From: Pseudomonas sp. UBA1879
GTDB lineage: Bacteria > Pseudomonadota > Gammaproteobacteria > Pseudomonadales > Pseudomonadaceae
Assembly (NCBI RefSeq): GCF_002338065.1
Contig: NZ_DDHJ01000010.1
Coordinates: forward strand, 8,511 to 72,510
Length of the DNA: 64,000 nucleotides
Reading direction: 5' to 3'
Shown: one piece after another, positions 34,292-43,080 of the stretch
Numbering within the stretch: the first letter of the stretch is position 1
Layout of the letters: each line of letters begins with the position of its first letter
Notes under the pieces: model-generated
The model's input: only the letters and a program-made list of their open reading frames with translations
Told to the model about the DNA's origin: nothing
Database searches by the model: none
Position numbers and translations under genes: made by a program

Positions 34292-35363
34292 GTTATACCG
34301 CGCGACCGATCTGCCGGTGCTGCAGAACCGCACGTTTGCCGATGCCGAAAGCGCGAAGCAGTCGGCCAGCGCCGACGTGGTGCTGGTGCAGGACCGCCGT
34401 ACCGGGCTCATCTACAACCAGGCGTTCGACCCGGACAAGCTGGTCTACGACAGCAACTACCAGAACGAGCAAGCCCATTCGGGCCTGTTCAAGCAGCATC
34501 TCGACGATGTTGAGGGCGTCATCGGCCAGCATTTCAGCGGGTTGAGCCTGATCGAAGTCGGCTGCGGCAAGGGCTATTTTCTCGAGCTGTTGCGCGAGCG
34601 CGGCTACCCCGTCATCGGCATCGATCCTGCCTACGAAGGCAGCAACCCGGACGTGGTCAAGCAACCCTTCACCGCTGAGCTCGGGCTGAGGGCAGATGCC
34701 GTGGTGCTGCGCCACGTCCTCGAACACATTCCGGACCCGTTGGCGTTCCTGCGGGAAATCGCCAAGGCCAATCAGGGCGGCCAGATCTACATCGAAGTGC
34801 CGTGTTTCGACTGGATTCTCGAACACCGCGCCTGGTTCGACCTGTTCTACGAACACGTGAACTACTTCCGCCTCGATGATGTGCGCGGCCTGTTCGGCAC
34901 CGTTCACGAAGCGGGGCACCTGTTCGGCGGGCAATACCTGTACGTGGTGGCGGACCTCGCGACCTTGCGCGAGCCGGTCGCCGATTCAGTGCCCGGTTCG
35001 ATCCTCGAGCGCCTGCCCGAAGGCTTCACTGCCAGCATCGACCGCGCGATGCAGATCCTGCGCACGACGCCGCAGCGGGGTGCCGCGATCTGGGGCGCAT
35101 CCTCCAAAGGCGTGATCTATTCGCTGTTTCTGCAGCGCGCCGGGGTGGCTGTCGATCATGTCGTCGACATCAATCCGGGCAAGCAGGGCCGCTACCTGCC
35201 ACTGAGCGGTTTGCGCGTGTCGTCGCCGCAAGAGGCGCTGGACAGCCTGCCCGAAGGGGCGAACCTGTTCGTGATGAACTCCAATTACCTGACAGAAATT
35301 CAACGGATGACCTCCGGCCGCTACGTCTACCACGCCGTGGACAGCGCGCAATTCCAACTTTGA
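34281..35363 (+). CDS. SAM-dependent methyltransferase, paralogue of the upstream C-methyltransferase without zinc cysteines
   Basis: The 360-residue protein has a SAM motif LIEVGCGKGYFLELL, LRHVLEHIPDPLAFL, FYEHVNYFRLDDV and the same type of C-terminal domain as the protein at 32205 (AIWGASSKGVIYSLF, DINPGKQGRYLP). Its N-terminal ~65 residues correspond to the zinc-binding part of the relative but contain no cysteine pairs. The substrate is probably a sugar, but the atom methylated cannot be told. It overlaps the preceding gene by 11 bases. Confidence 0.8.
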   Translation: MWHELYRATDLPVLQNRTFADAESAKQSASADVVLVQDRRTGLIYNQAFDPDKLVYDSNYQNEQAHSGLFKQHLDDVEGVIGQHFSGLSLIEVGCGKGYFLELLRERGYPVIGIDPAYEGSNPDVVKQPFTAELGLRADAVVLRHVLEHIPDPLAFLREIAKANQGGQIYIEVPCFDWILEHRAWFDLFYEHVNYFRLDDVRGLFGTVHEAGHLFGGQYLYVVADLATLREPVADSVPGSILERLPEGFTASIDRAMQILRTTPQRGAAIWGASSKGVIYSLFLQRAGVAVDHVVDINPGKQGRYLPLSGLRVSSPQEALDSLPEGANLFVMNSNYLTEIQRMTSGRYVYHAVDSAQFQL

Positions 35364-35377
35364 ACGAGGCACTACCC

Positions 35378-36112
35378 ATGGCAAAGACTCCCGCGCAAAT
35401 TTTCCAAGAAGAAGGCCAGGCCGAGATCGCGGCACAAGGCAAGGATCCAGAGCTGGCGCGCCTGTCTCGTGATTTCTTCGACGTTTCCGCCCGCCACCGC
35501 TACAGCTATCACTTCTCGTGGATGGGCCGTCCGGTCATTCAATACCCGCAAGACATGATGGCGATGCAGGAAATCATCTGGGACGTGCGCCCCGACGTGA
35601 TTGTCGAGACCGGCATCGCCCACGGCGGCTCGATTCTGTTCTACGCCTCGATGCTGCAATTGATCGGTCACGGCGAAGTGATCGGCATCGACATCGACAT
35701 CCGTGCCCACAACCGTGAAGCCATCGAAGCCCATCCGATGAGCCACCGCGTCAGCCTGATTCAAGGGTCGAGCATCGACACGGCCATCGTCGATCAGGTC
35801 CGTGAGCGCGTGGCGGGCAAGAAAGTGCTGGTGGTGCTGGACTCCAACCACACCCATCAACACGTCCTCGAAGAGCTTCGCCTGTATGCGCCGATGGTGG
35901 CGGTGGGCAGCTATTGCGTGGTGATGGACACCGTCGTCGAAGACATGCCGGAAGACGCGTTCCCGGACCGTCCATGGGGCAAGGGCGACAACCCGAAAAC
36001 CGCCGTGTGGGCCTACTTGAAAGAGAACGACGATTTCCAGATCGACTCCGCCGTCGATCACAAGCTGTTGATCACCGTGGCACCTGACGGCTACTTGCGT
36101 CGCGTACGCTGA
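35378..36112 (+). CDS. CmcI-type (cephalosporin hydroxylase family) methyltransferase
   Basis: The 244-residue protein belongs to the CmcI/rhamnosyl O-methyltransferase family, with IVETGIAHGGSILFYASML (SAM loop), IGIDIDIRAHN, VVLDSNHTHQHVLEELRLY and the C-terminal DRPWGKGDNPKTAVWAYL. Members O-methylate sugar residues, which suits an island that decorates flagellin. The ATG at 35378 has GAGG upstream; a TTG overlapping the previous stop is possible. Confidence 0.82.
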   Translation: MAKTPAQIFQEEGQAEIAAQGKDPELARLSRDFFDVSARHRYSYHFSWMGRPVIQYPQDMMAMQEIIWDVRPDVIVETGIAHGGSILFYASMLQLIGHGEVIGIDIDIRAHNREAIEAHPMSHRVSLIQGSSIDTAIVDQVRERVAGKKVLVVLDSNHTHQHVLEELRLYAPMVAVGSYCVVMDTVVEDMPEDAFPDRPWGKGDNPKTAVWAYLKENDDFQIDSAVDHKLLITVAPDGYLRRVR

Positions 36113-36163
36113 ACCGCACCCGATCCATTACGCCATCTGAGCCGTCGGCAGTAGGAAAGAGAC

Positions 36164-39091
36164 ATGAAAGGCGATAAACATTTCGAAGCAGCAGCCCCCC
36201 TCGGCGCCTTGTTGACCATGGTCCTGATGACCCACGAGCGCCCGGCGTTCCTGCGCCGTGCCTTGCAGTATTACGGCACCTTGCCGTGCAAGATTCTGGT
36301 CCTGGATTCCTCGGCGCAGGCGCTGGAGGCCGAGTACGTCGACTTCCCGCACGTCGACTACCGGCACTTGCCCGAGTACAGCTATTGGGGCGTGCAGGCC
36401 AAGCTCGACTTTGGCGTGAGGCAGGTCACGACGCCGTACATGGTGTTCGCCGCGGACGATGATTTCGTCGTGCACGACGCGCTATCCGAGAGTGTGAATT
36501 TCCTCGAAGCCCACCCCGACTACGGCATGTGCCACGGCTACTGCTTGATGTATGCGTCCCACGGCAACCGGGTCAGCTATTTGCGCCGGGACAAAAAGGT
36601 CTGTGAGGACTACGACAGCGAGCAAGGGCAGGCGCGTATCCACGAGTACTTCAGTCAGTACCTGCCGCCGTTCTACGCGGTGACCCGTACGCCACTGATT
36701 CGCGACTGGTACGACACCATGCCCGCCGGGACGGCGTTCGAATGGCAGGAAGTCGGGCACGTTTATTACCTGCTGGCCCGGGGGAAGGCGCGGGTACTGC
36801 CGATCCCTTACGTCGTGCGTGAAATCAACATCGGCCGCTCCGAGCACAACACCGAGATTTACACCCAGTTGGCCGGGGTCGAGGCCGAAACGGTCGCCGG
36901 TCGTGAGGCCTTCGCAGGCTTTTTGGGGGAGATCGCGGCGCCGTTGTTCGGCGTGACAGCCCAAGCGGCGAAAGCCCTCACGCTGGACAGTTTCCGGACC
37001 CTGGCGGAAAGCCTGCGCAGCCGGAACTCACTGACCGCCGAGCCTATCTTCGTCTCTACCTGGACCGACTTCAAAGGCCAGCCGAGCCGCCAGTTCGGCC
37101 CGTTGCAATACGTGGAAATGCCGTTCTACAACCAGACCTTCTTCGATCAGCTGACCGCCCAGGAATTTCTGCTGCACGCCATGCCGGCGGGGTATGCGCA
37201 GCTGGATGAACTGGAAGGCATTTGGGTGCGCCAGGAGGCCTTGCTCGCCACCCACGCCAACGATGTGCCGGAAACGGTCACCAACCGCCTTTGGGCGGCG
37301 ATGGACCTCAACCCGTTCAACCGGCGGGTGGTCAAGCGCCTGGCGCAACTGCTGACTGAACAGGATGCCGAGGAAGCACCCGAGATGAATGCCTGGGCCA
37401 AGCGACTCGCGGCGGAACCTGAGTACGACAGCCGCCGCCGACTCGACGCGATGCCGTCAGGCCAGTTGCTCAACTGGCTGCCCGCTCGCAACCCGGACGC
37501 GAAAGAGGCGGCAGCGATTGGCGAGTACCTGGCCGGCAAAGACGGCGGGCCGGTGTTCGGCCTGCTGCTGCTGGACCTCGACGGCGACATGGACAAGCTG
37601 CAAGTGACCCTCGACAGCCTGGTCGAAGGGCACAGCAAGGCCTTCCGCGTGGTGGTGTTCACCACGGCCGAGCCAGCGACCTCTACGACCTTCAGCAACA
37701 CGCTGCACTTCGTCAAAGTCAGCGCCAGCAACTACGTCGACAAGCTCAATCAAGCCGTGCGCCAGATGAACAGCGACTGGCTGATGCTGGCTGAGGTCGG
37801 TGATCAATTCACCCCGTCGGGCCTGCTGCGGGCCGGCCTTGAATTGCTGGGCGCCGACGGCATTCGCGCGGTCTGCGCCGATGAAATCCTGCGCCAGCCC
37901 AACGGCGCGTTGACCCACCTGTTCCGCCCGGGCGTCAACCTGGACCTGCTGCAAAGCGCGCCAACGCAAATGGCCCGTCATTGGCTGATCCGACGCAGTG
38001 TGTTCGTCGAAGCGGGCGGCTATTGCGCTGACTTCAAGCACGCGCTGGAATTCGACCTGCTGCTCAAAGTCATCGAACAGGGCGGCCTTGGCGGTCTGGC
38101 GCATCTGGACGAACCGCTGCTCATCAGCAATGCGCCGGAGCTGGCGGAAAACGTCCACGAACGCATGGCACTGGTTCGTCACCTCGGCGCGCGGGGCTAC
38201 AAGGCGCTGGTGACCTTCGGCCAGGCCGGCACCCTGCAGATCGATTACCAGCACAGCGCCCGACCGCAGGTCTCGATCATCCTGCACGGCGCTGATGACG
38301 TGGACGCCTTGCAGCGCTCCGTGACCAGCATCCTCCAGCGCACGCGCCACAGTGCCTATGAAGTGCTGGTGCCGGTGCATCAGGGCACCAGCGCTCAGGT
38401 ACTGGAGTGGCTCGCCACCCGCGAAAAAGCCTCGAACCGCTTGCGCGTCATGCGTGACGACAGCGACCGCAAAGGGGCGGCGCAACTCAACGCTGCGGCG
38501 CGTCAGGCCCAGGGCGAATACCTGGTGCTGCTGGCGGCCAATGCCGAGATCGTCAACCCCAACTGGCTGGGCACATTGCTCAATAGCGGCCTGCGTCCGG
38601 AAGTCGGCGTTGTCGGCGCTAAGTCGATCGACACCTTCGGCACGCTCACCCAGGCGGGGCTGATTCTGGGAATGAACGGCGGCGTGGGTTCACCCTTCGT
38701 CGGCGAGAAAAAAGACGCCTACGGCTACATGCAGCGCTTGCTGGTGGAACAGAACTACAGCGCGGTTTCAGCCACGTGCCTGATGGTGCGCAAAGAACTG
38801 TTCGATGCCGTCGGTGGTCTGGATGAAGAGCAGTTCGCCGAAGGTTTTGCCGATGTCGACCTGTGCCTGAAGCTGGGGCAGGCCGGTTACCTGACCGTGT
38901 GGACGCCGCACGTGCAAATCGTTCATCCGGGCGCCTTGCCTGATGCGCCGGGCGCGTTGGCGGCGCTCAAGGACAAATGGGCCGCTTCGTTCGCCCATGA
39001 CCTGGCGTACAACCGTAACCTGTCGCTGACCGGCAAAGGGTTTACCCTGGCCGAGCCCGGCCCGATGAATTGGACGCAGTTGCTCGCCTAG
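36164..39091 (+). CDS. Large glycosyltransferase, Fgt2-like, with degenerate last GT2 module
   Basis: The 975-residue protein opens with a GT2-type domain (LTMVLMTHERPAFLRRAL, metal motif DDD at 98-100). A linker and a GT2-like module (residues ~500-640) follow, with the DEILRQPNGA and FRPGVNLDLLQ pattern shared with the left-edge enzyme. Last comes a GT2 module starting QVSIILHGADDVD, in which the usual NNDT motif is replaced by AANA (791-794) although the following NPNWLGTLL and RPEVGVVGAK are kept. It therefore probably uses only its first domain for catalysis. The ATG follows TAGGAAAGAGAC. It lies inside the sugar operon, between the CDP-sugar and pseudaminic acid genes. Flagellin as acceptor is inferred. 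Confidence 0.83.
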   Translation: MKGDKHFEAAAPLGALLTMVLMTHERPAFLRRALQYYGTLPCKILVLDSSAQALEAEYVDFPHVDYRHLPEYSYWGVQAKLDFGVRQVTTPYMVFAADDDFVVHDALSESVNFLEAHPDYGMCHGYCLMYASHGNRVSYLRRDKKVCEDYDSEQGQARIHEYFSQYLPPFYAVTRTPLIRDWYDTMPAGTAFEWQEVGHVYYLLARGKARVLPIPYVVREINIGRSEHNTEIYTQLAGVEAETVAGREAFAGFLGEIAAPLFGVTAQAAKALTLDSFRTLAESLRSRNSLTAEPIFVSTWTDFKGQPSRQFGPLQYVEMPFYNQTFFDQLTAQEFLLHAMPAGYAQLDELEGIWVRQEALLATHANDVPETVTNRLWAAMDLNPFNRRVVKRLAQLLTEQDAEEAPEMNAWAKRLAAEPEYDSRRRLDAMPSGQLLNWLPARNPDAKEAAAIGEYLAGKDGGPVFGLLLLDLDGDMDKLQVTLDSLVEGHSKAFRVVVFTTAEPATSTTFSNTLHFVKVSASNYVDKLNQAVRQMNSDWLMLAEVGDQFTPSGLLRAGLELLGADGIRAVCADEILRQPNGALTHLFRPGVNLDLLQSAPTQMARHWLIRRSVFVEAGGYCADFKHALEFDLLLKVIEQGGLGGLAHLDEPLLISNAPELAENVHERMALVRHLGARGYKALVTFGQAGTLQIDYQHSARPQVSIILHGADDVDALQRSVTSILQRTRHSAYEVLVPVHQGTSAQVLEWLATREKASNRLRVMRDDSDRKGAAQLNAAARQAQGEYLVLLAANAEIVNPNWLGTLLNSGLRPEVGVVGAKSIDTFGTLTQAGLILGMNGGVGSPFVGEKKDAYGYMQRLLVEQNYSAVSATCLMVRKELFDAVGGLDEEQFAEGFADVDLCLKLGQAGYLTVWTPHVQIVHPGALPDAPGALAALKDKWAASFAHDLAYNRNLSLTGKGFTLAEPGPMNWTQLLA

Positions 39092-39114
39092 GGCATCACG
39101 CAAAGGACGTCGTC

Positions 39115-40116
39115 ATGTTTAATGGCAAATCAGTGTTCATCTCAGGCGCGACCGGTTCGTTCGGTCGCATGTTCATCCGCACGCTGCTGGAGCACTACCA
39201 GCCTCGGCGCGTGGTGGTGTTCTCCCGCGATGAGCTCAAGCAGTACGAAATGCAGCAGGAATTCAACGCGCCGTGCATGCGCTACTTCCTCGGCGATGTA
39301 CGCGATGCCGAGCGCTTGCAACAAGGCATGCGTGGCATCGACTACGTGGTGCACGCGGCAGCGCTCAAGCACGTGCCAGCGGCGGAATACAACCCCACCG
39401 AGTTCATCCGCACCAATGTCAACGGCGCGGAAAACATCATCTCGGCGGCCATCGCCAACGGCGTGCAGAAAGTCATCGCGCTGTCCACCGATAAGGCCGC
39501 GAGCCCGATCAACCTGTACGGCGCGACCAAGTTGCTGTCGGACAAACTGTTTGTCGCCGCCAACAACATCGGCGGCGAAGAGCAGACCCGCTTCGCTGTC
39601 GTGCGGTACGGCAACGTTGCCGGTTCCCGGGGTTCGATCGTGCCGTTCTTCAACAAGCTGATCGCGGGCGGGGCTCAAGAATTGCCGATCACCGATCCGC
39701 GCATGACCCGTTTCTGGATCACACTCGACCACGGCGTGAAATTCGTCATGCAGAGCTTTGAGCGCATGCATGGCGGCGAAGTGTTCGTGCCGAAGATTCC
39801 GTCGGTGCGCATTGTCGATCTGGCGACTGCCATGGCCGCTGACCTGCCACACAAGCTGGTGGGGATTCGTCCAGGGGAAAAACTGCATGAATTGATGGTG
39901 CCTCAGGACGACGCGCGCATGACGCTGGAGTTCAAGGACCACTACACCATCGTGCCGTCGATCCGTTTCAATAACGTCGAAACCGATTTCACCACCGACG
40001 CCACGGGTGAAAAAGGCCAGCCCGTGGCCGATGATTTCGAGTACCGCTCCGATACCAATCCGGATTTCATGTCGGTGTCTGAAATCGGCCAACTTCACGC
40101 TGAAATCCGGCCATGA
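39115..40116 (+). CDS. pseB: UDP-N-acetylglucosamine 4,6-dehydratase (inverting), PseB/FlmA
   Basis: PseB carries out the first step to pseudaminic acid, dehydration with C5 inversion of UDP-GlcNAc. The 333-residue protein has the loop SGATGSFGRMFIRTLL, HAAALKHVPAAEYNP, the STDKAASPINLYGATK segment and VRYGNVAGSRGSIVPFF, all typical of the PseB/FlaA1 class. The ATG at 39115 has AAAGGA ten bases before it. pseC overlaps its end by four bases. Confidence 0.94.
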   Translation: MFNGKSVFISGATGSFGRMFIRTLLEHYQPRRVVVFSRDELKQYEMQQEFNAPCMRYFLGDVRDAERLQQGMRGIDYVVHAAALKHVPAAEYNPTEFIRTNVNGAENIISAAIANGVQKVIALSTDKAASPINLYGATKLLSDKLFVAANNIGGEEQTRFAVVRYGNVAGSRGSIVPFFNKLIAGGAQELPITDPRMTRFWITLDHGVKFVMQSFERMHGGEVFVPKIPSVRIVDLATAMAADLPHKLVGIRPGEKLHELMVPQDDARMTLEFKDHYTIVPSIRFNNVETDFTTDATGEKGQPVADDFEYRSDTNPDFMSVSEIGQLHAEIRP

Positions 40117-41291
40117 TCCCCTACGGCCGACAGAGCCTCGATCAGGCGGATATCGACGCGGTGGTCGAGGTGCTCACGTCCGACTGGCTGACCCAGGGCC
40201 CGACCATCGAGCGCTTCGAAGCGGCGATGGCGGAGCGCTGCGAAGCCGGTTTTGGCGTGGCCGTGTGCAATGCCACGGCAGCTCTGCACATCGCCTGCCT
40301 GGCGGCCGGGTTGGGGGAGGGCGACCGGCTTTGGACCAGCCCCAACACCTTTCTGGCGTCGGCCAATTGCGGGCGCTATTGCGGCGCTGCGGTGGATTTC
40401 GTCGACATCGACCCGCAAACCTGGAATCTCGATGCCGTCGCGCTGGCTGACAAACTCGACGCCGCCGAGCGCGCCGGCACGCTGCCGAAGGTGCTGGTGG
40501 CCGTGGCGTTTTCGGGTCAGAGCGCTGACATGCGGGCGATTCGTGACTTGTCGCGCCGCTACGGGTTCGTGGTCATCGAAGACGCGTCCCACGCCGTCGG
40601 CGCCCGTTACGCCGGTCGTCCCGTGGGCTGTGGCGAATTCGCCGACATGACCGTGTTCAGTTTCCATCCGGTGAAGATCATCACCACCGGCGAGGGCGGG
40701 ATGGTGCTGACCAACCGTCCCGAGCTGGCCGAACGCTTGCGGCGTCTGCGCAGCCACGGCATGACCCGCGACCCGGCGCAAATGGACGAACCGCCTCACG
40801 GCCCCTGGTATTACCAACAGGTCGAACTGGGCTTCAATTACCGCATCACCGACATGCAGGCGGCGCTGGGGCTGTCGCAACTGGGCAAGCTCGATGGCTT
40901 TCTGGCGCGACGTCGTGCGTTGGTGACCCGTTATCAAGCCTTGCTTGCCGAGCTGCCCCTGACCCTTCCGGCCCTGCAGCCCGAGGCGGAATCCGCCTGG
41001 CATCTGTACGTGGTGCGGGTGCAGACCGAGCGTCTGAGCATCAGCCATCGCGAGGTATTCGATGGCCTGCGGGCGGCAGGCATCGGGGTCAACGTGCATT
41101 ACATCCCGGTTCACCTGCAGCCCTATTACCGCGACCTCGGGTTCAAGCCCGGCGACTTCCCTGAAGCCGAGGCTTATTACGCCCAGGCCATCAGCCTGCC
41201 GATGTACCCGGCGATGACCGATGAGCAGCAGGACTTCGTGGTCGATCAACTTCGGCGTCTGCTGTCGAGTGGTCAGGGTCTGCGTTCATGA
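40113..41291 (+). CDS. pseC: UDP-4-amino-4,6-dideoxy-L-AltNAc aminotransferase PseC
   Basis: PseC is a PLP enzyme that aminates the PseB product at C4. The 392-residue protein has IPYGRQSLDQADIDAVVEVL at the start, WTSPNTFLASANC, DASHAVGA, the lysine that would bind PLP in FSFHPVKIITTGEGG, and the GFNYRITDMQAALGL motif. It overlaps pseB and pseF by four bases each (ATGA), a sign of translational coupling. Confidence 0.93.
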   Translation: MIPYGRQSLDQADIDAVVEVLTSDWLTQGPTIERFEAAMAERCEAGFGVAVCNATAALHIACLAAGLGEGDRLWTSPNTFLASANCGRYCGAAVDFVDIDPQTWNLDAVALADKLDAAERAGTLPKVLVAVAFSGQSADMRAIRDLSRRYGFVVIEDASHAVGARYAGRPVGCGEFADMTVFSFHPVKIITTGEGGMVLTNRPELAERLRRLRSHGMTRDPAQMDEPPHGPWYYQQVELGFNYRITDMQAALGLSQLGKLDGFLARRRALVTRYQALLAELPLTLPALQPEAESAWHLYVVRVQTERLSISHREVFDGLRAAGIGVNVHYIPVHLQPYYRDLGFKPGDFPEAEAYYAQAISLPMYPAMTDEQQDFVVDQLRRLLSSGQGLRS

Positions 41292-41989
41292 CGGCACTTG
41301 CGGTCATTCCGGCGCGGGGCGGCAGCCAGCGTATCCCGCGCAAGAACCTGAAGCGGTTCAACGGCGAGCCGATGATCGTCGGCTCGATTCGCACGGCATT
41401 GAACAGCGGCCTGTTCGACCGCGTCATTGTCAGTACCGACGACGAAGAGATTGCCGAGGTGGCGCGTCGGCATGGCGCTGACGTGCCCTTCATGCGTCCT
41501 TCGGAACTGGCCGATGCCTTCACCGGCACCGGGCCGGTGGTGCAACACGCGATTCGTTCACTGGACGCACACTACGATTTCACCTGCTGCATTTACGCCA
41601 CTGCGCCGCTGTTGCAGCCCCGATTTCTGCGTCAGGGGTTCGAGGCTTTGCAGGCTGCGCCGGACAAGGCGTTCGCGTTCTCCGTGTGCAGCTTCGGTTT
41701 CCCCATCCAGCGCGCATTGAAGATCAACGACGACGGCAGCCTGGACGCCATGCACCCCGAGTTTCGCCATGTGCGCTCGCAGGATTTGCCGCCGGCGTAT
41801 CAGGATGCCGGGCAGTTCTACTGGGGGCGCAGCGCGGCGTGGCTGCGGGGCGACGTGATCTTTTCGCCCCTCAGCCTGCCGGTGATTCTGCCCCGGCATC
41901 TGGTGCAGGACATCGACGACGAGGAAGACTGGCGTCGCGCCGAGTACCTGTACGCCGCGCTCAAGGCGGGCGGAGAAATCGAACCGTGA
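41288..41989 (+). CDS. pseF: Pseudaminic acid cytidylyltransferase PseF
   Basis: PseF activates pseudaminic acid with CTP to CMP-Pse. The 233-residue protein has the NeuA-type N-terminus LAVIPARGGSQRIPRKNLK, VSTDDEEIAEVARRHGA and DAGQFYWGR, the last being characteristic of PseF. In this operon pseF precedes pseG and pseI, so the activating enzyme is made from the same transcript as the synthase. Confidence 0.93.
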   Translation: MTALAVIPARGGSQRIPRKNLKRFNGEPMIVGSIRTALNSGLFDRVIVSTDDEEIAEVARRHGADVPFMRPSELADAFTGTGPVVQHAIRSLDAHYDFTCCIYATAPLLQPRFLRQGFEALQAAPDKAFAFSVCSFGFPIQRALKINDDGSLDAMHPEFRHVRSQDLPPAYQDAGQFYWGRSAAWLRGDVIFSPLSLPVILPRHLVQDIDDEEDWRRAEYLYAALKAGGEIEP

Positions 41990-43080
41990 GGGTGCTGATT
42001 CGCGCCGATGCGTCTATCGCCATCGGCAGCGGCCACATTGCCCGCTGCTTGACGCTGGCCAATGTGCTGCGCAATGGCGGTGCTGAAGTGACCTTCGCCT
42101 GTCGGCAACTGCCGGGGCATCTGCTGCAACGTTTGCGCGATCAAGGTTACGTTGCCCATGGTTTGCCGGAACGTTACCCGCAGGAGCGGAACGACGCTGA
42201 CATCGAGGCAGGCTTGCCCTGGGAGGCCGACATTGCGGCCTTGACCGGCGTCGTCGCCGATACCCCGCGTTTCGACTGGCTGATCGTCGACCACTACGGG
42301 CTGGATGCGCAGTGGGAGAGGGCGGCGCGTCGGTTCACTCATCGGCTGATGGCCCTCGATGACTTGGCCAATCGGCCCCACGCGGTGGACCTGTTGCTCG
42401 ATCAGAACGTCTCCGCTCAAGCACTGCCCGCAGCCTACGCGCAGTGGCTGGACAGCCACTGCCAGACCTTGTTCGGCCCCCGATTCGCCCTGCTGCGCGA
42501 TGAGTTTCAGTGCCAGCCCATCGTGATCAAACCGAAAGTGAAGCGGGTGCTGGTCAACTTCGGTGGCTTCGATGCGGCGTGTCAGGTACAGGCCACGCTG
42601 CGGGTGCTGGAACGCTTCGACGACTTGCAGGTGGACGCCGTCGCCGGGATGCATAACCCGCAATGGGCGGCAATGACGGCGATGGCGAAGGCGCACCCGA
42701 ACTGGCGTCTGCACACGCTGGTGGACGATTTTTTCGGGCTGATGCAACAGGCGGACCTGTTCATCGGCGCCGGCGGTGGCACGACCTGGGAGCGCGCCGC
42801 GCTGGGGTTGCCGACGATTTGCATCTCGGTGGCACACAACCAGCAGCTCAATGCGCGGTTGCTGGCCGAAGCAGGCGTGCACCGCTATCTTGGCGCCCAT
42901 GAACGGTTGGCCCCGGCGCAGTTGACCGCTGCGATTGCCGGGCTGATCGACGATGCGCCGCAACGTCAAGCGTTCGCTGAACGGTCGCGGGCGCTGGTGG
43001 ACGGTTTCGGTGCCAGACGGGTGGCGGATGCGCTCAGCGGCCTGCTGTCCGGCGATGACCCTTTTTCAGTGAGTGAATGA
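41986..43080 (+). CDS. pseG: UDP-2,4-diacetamido-2,4,6-trideoxy-L-altropyranose hydrolase PseG
   Basis: PseG removes UDP before condensation with phosphoenolpyruvate. From the GTG at 41986 the protein is 364 residues. It has the GT-B-like fold with IRADASIAIGSGHIARCLTL at the start, DWLIVDHYGLD, LMALDDLANRPH, VNFGGFDAACQ and IGAGGGTTWERAALGLPTI. The start overlaps the pseF stop (GTGA), and the end overlaps pseI. No PseH acetyltransferase domain is fused to it. Confidence 0.92.
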   Translation: MRVLIRADASIAIGSGHIARCLTLANVLRNGGAEVTFACRQLPGHLLQRLRDQGYVAHGLPERYPQERNDADIEAGLPWEADIAALTGVVADTPRFDWLIVDHYGLDAQWERAARRFTHRLMALDDLANRPHAVDLLLDQNVSAQALPAAYAQWLDSHCQTLFGPRFALLRDEFQCQPIVIKPKVKRVLVNFGGFDAACQVQATLRVLERFDDLQVDAVAGMHNPQWAAMTAMAKAHPNWRLHTLVDDFFGLMQQADLFIGAGGGTTWERAALGLPTICISVAHNQQLNARLLAEAGVHRYLGAHERLAPAQLTAAIAGLIDDAPQRQAFAERSRALVDGFGARRVADALSGLLSGDDPFSVSE

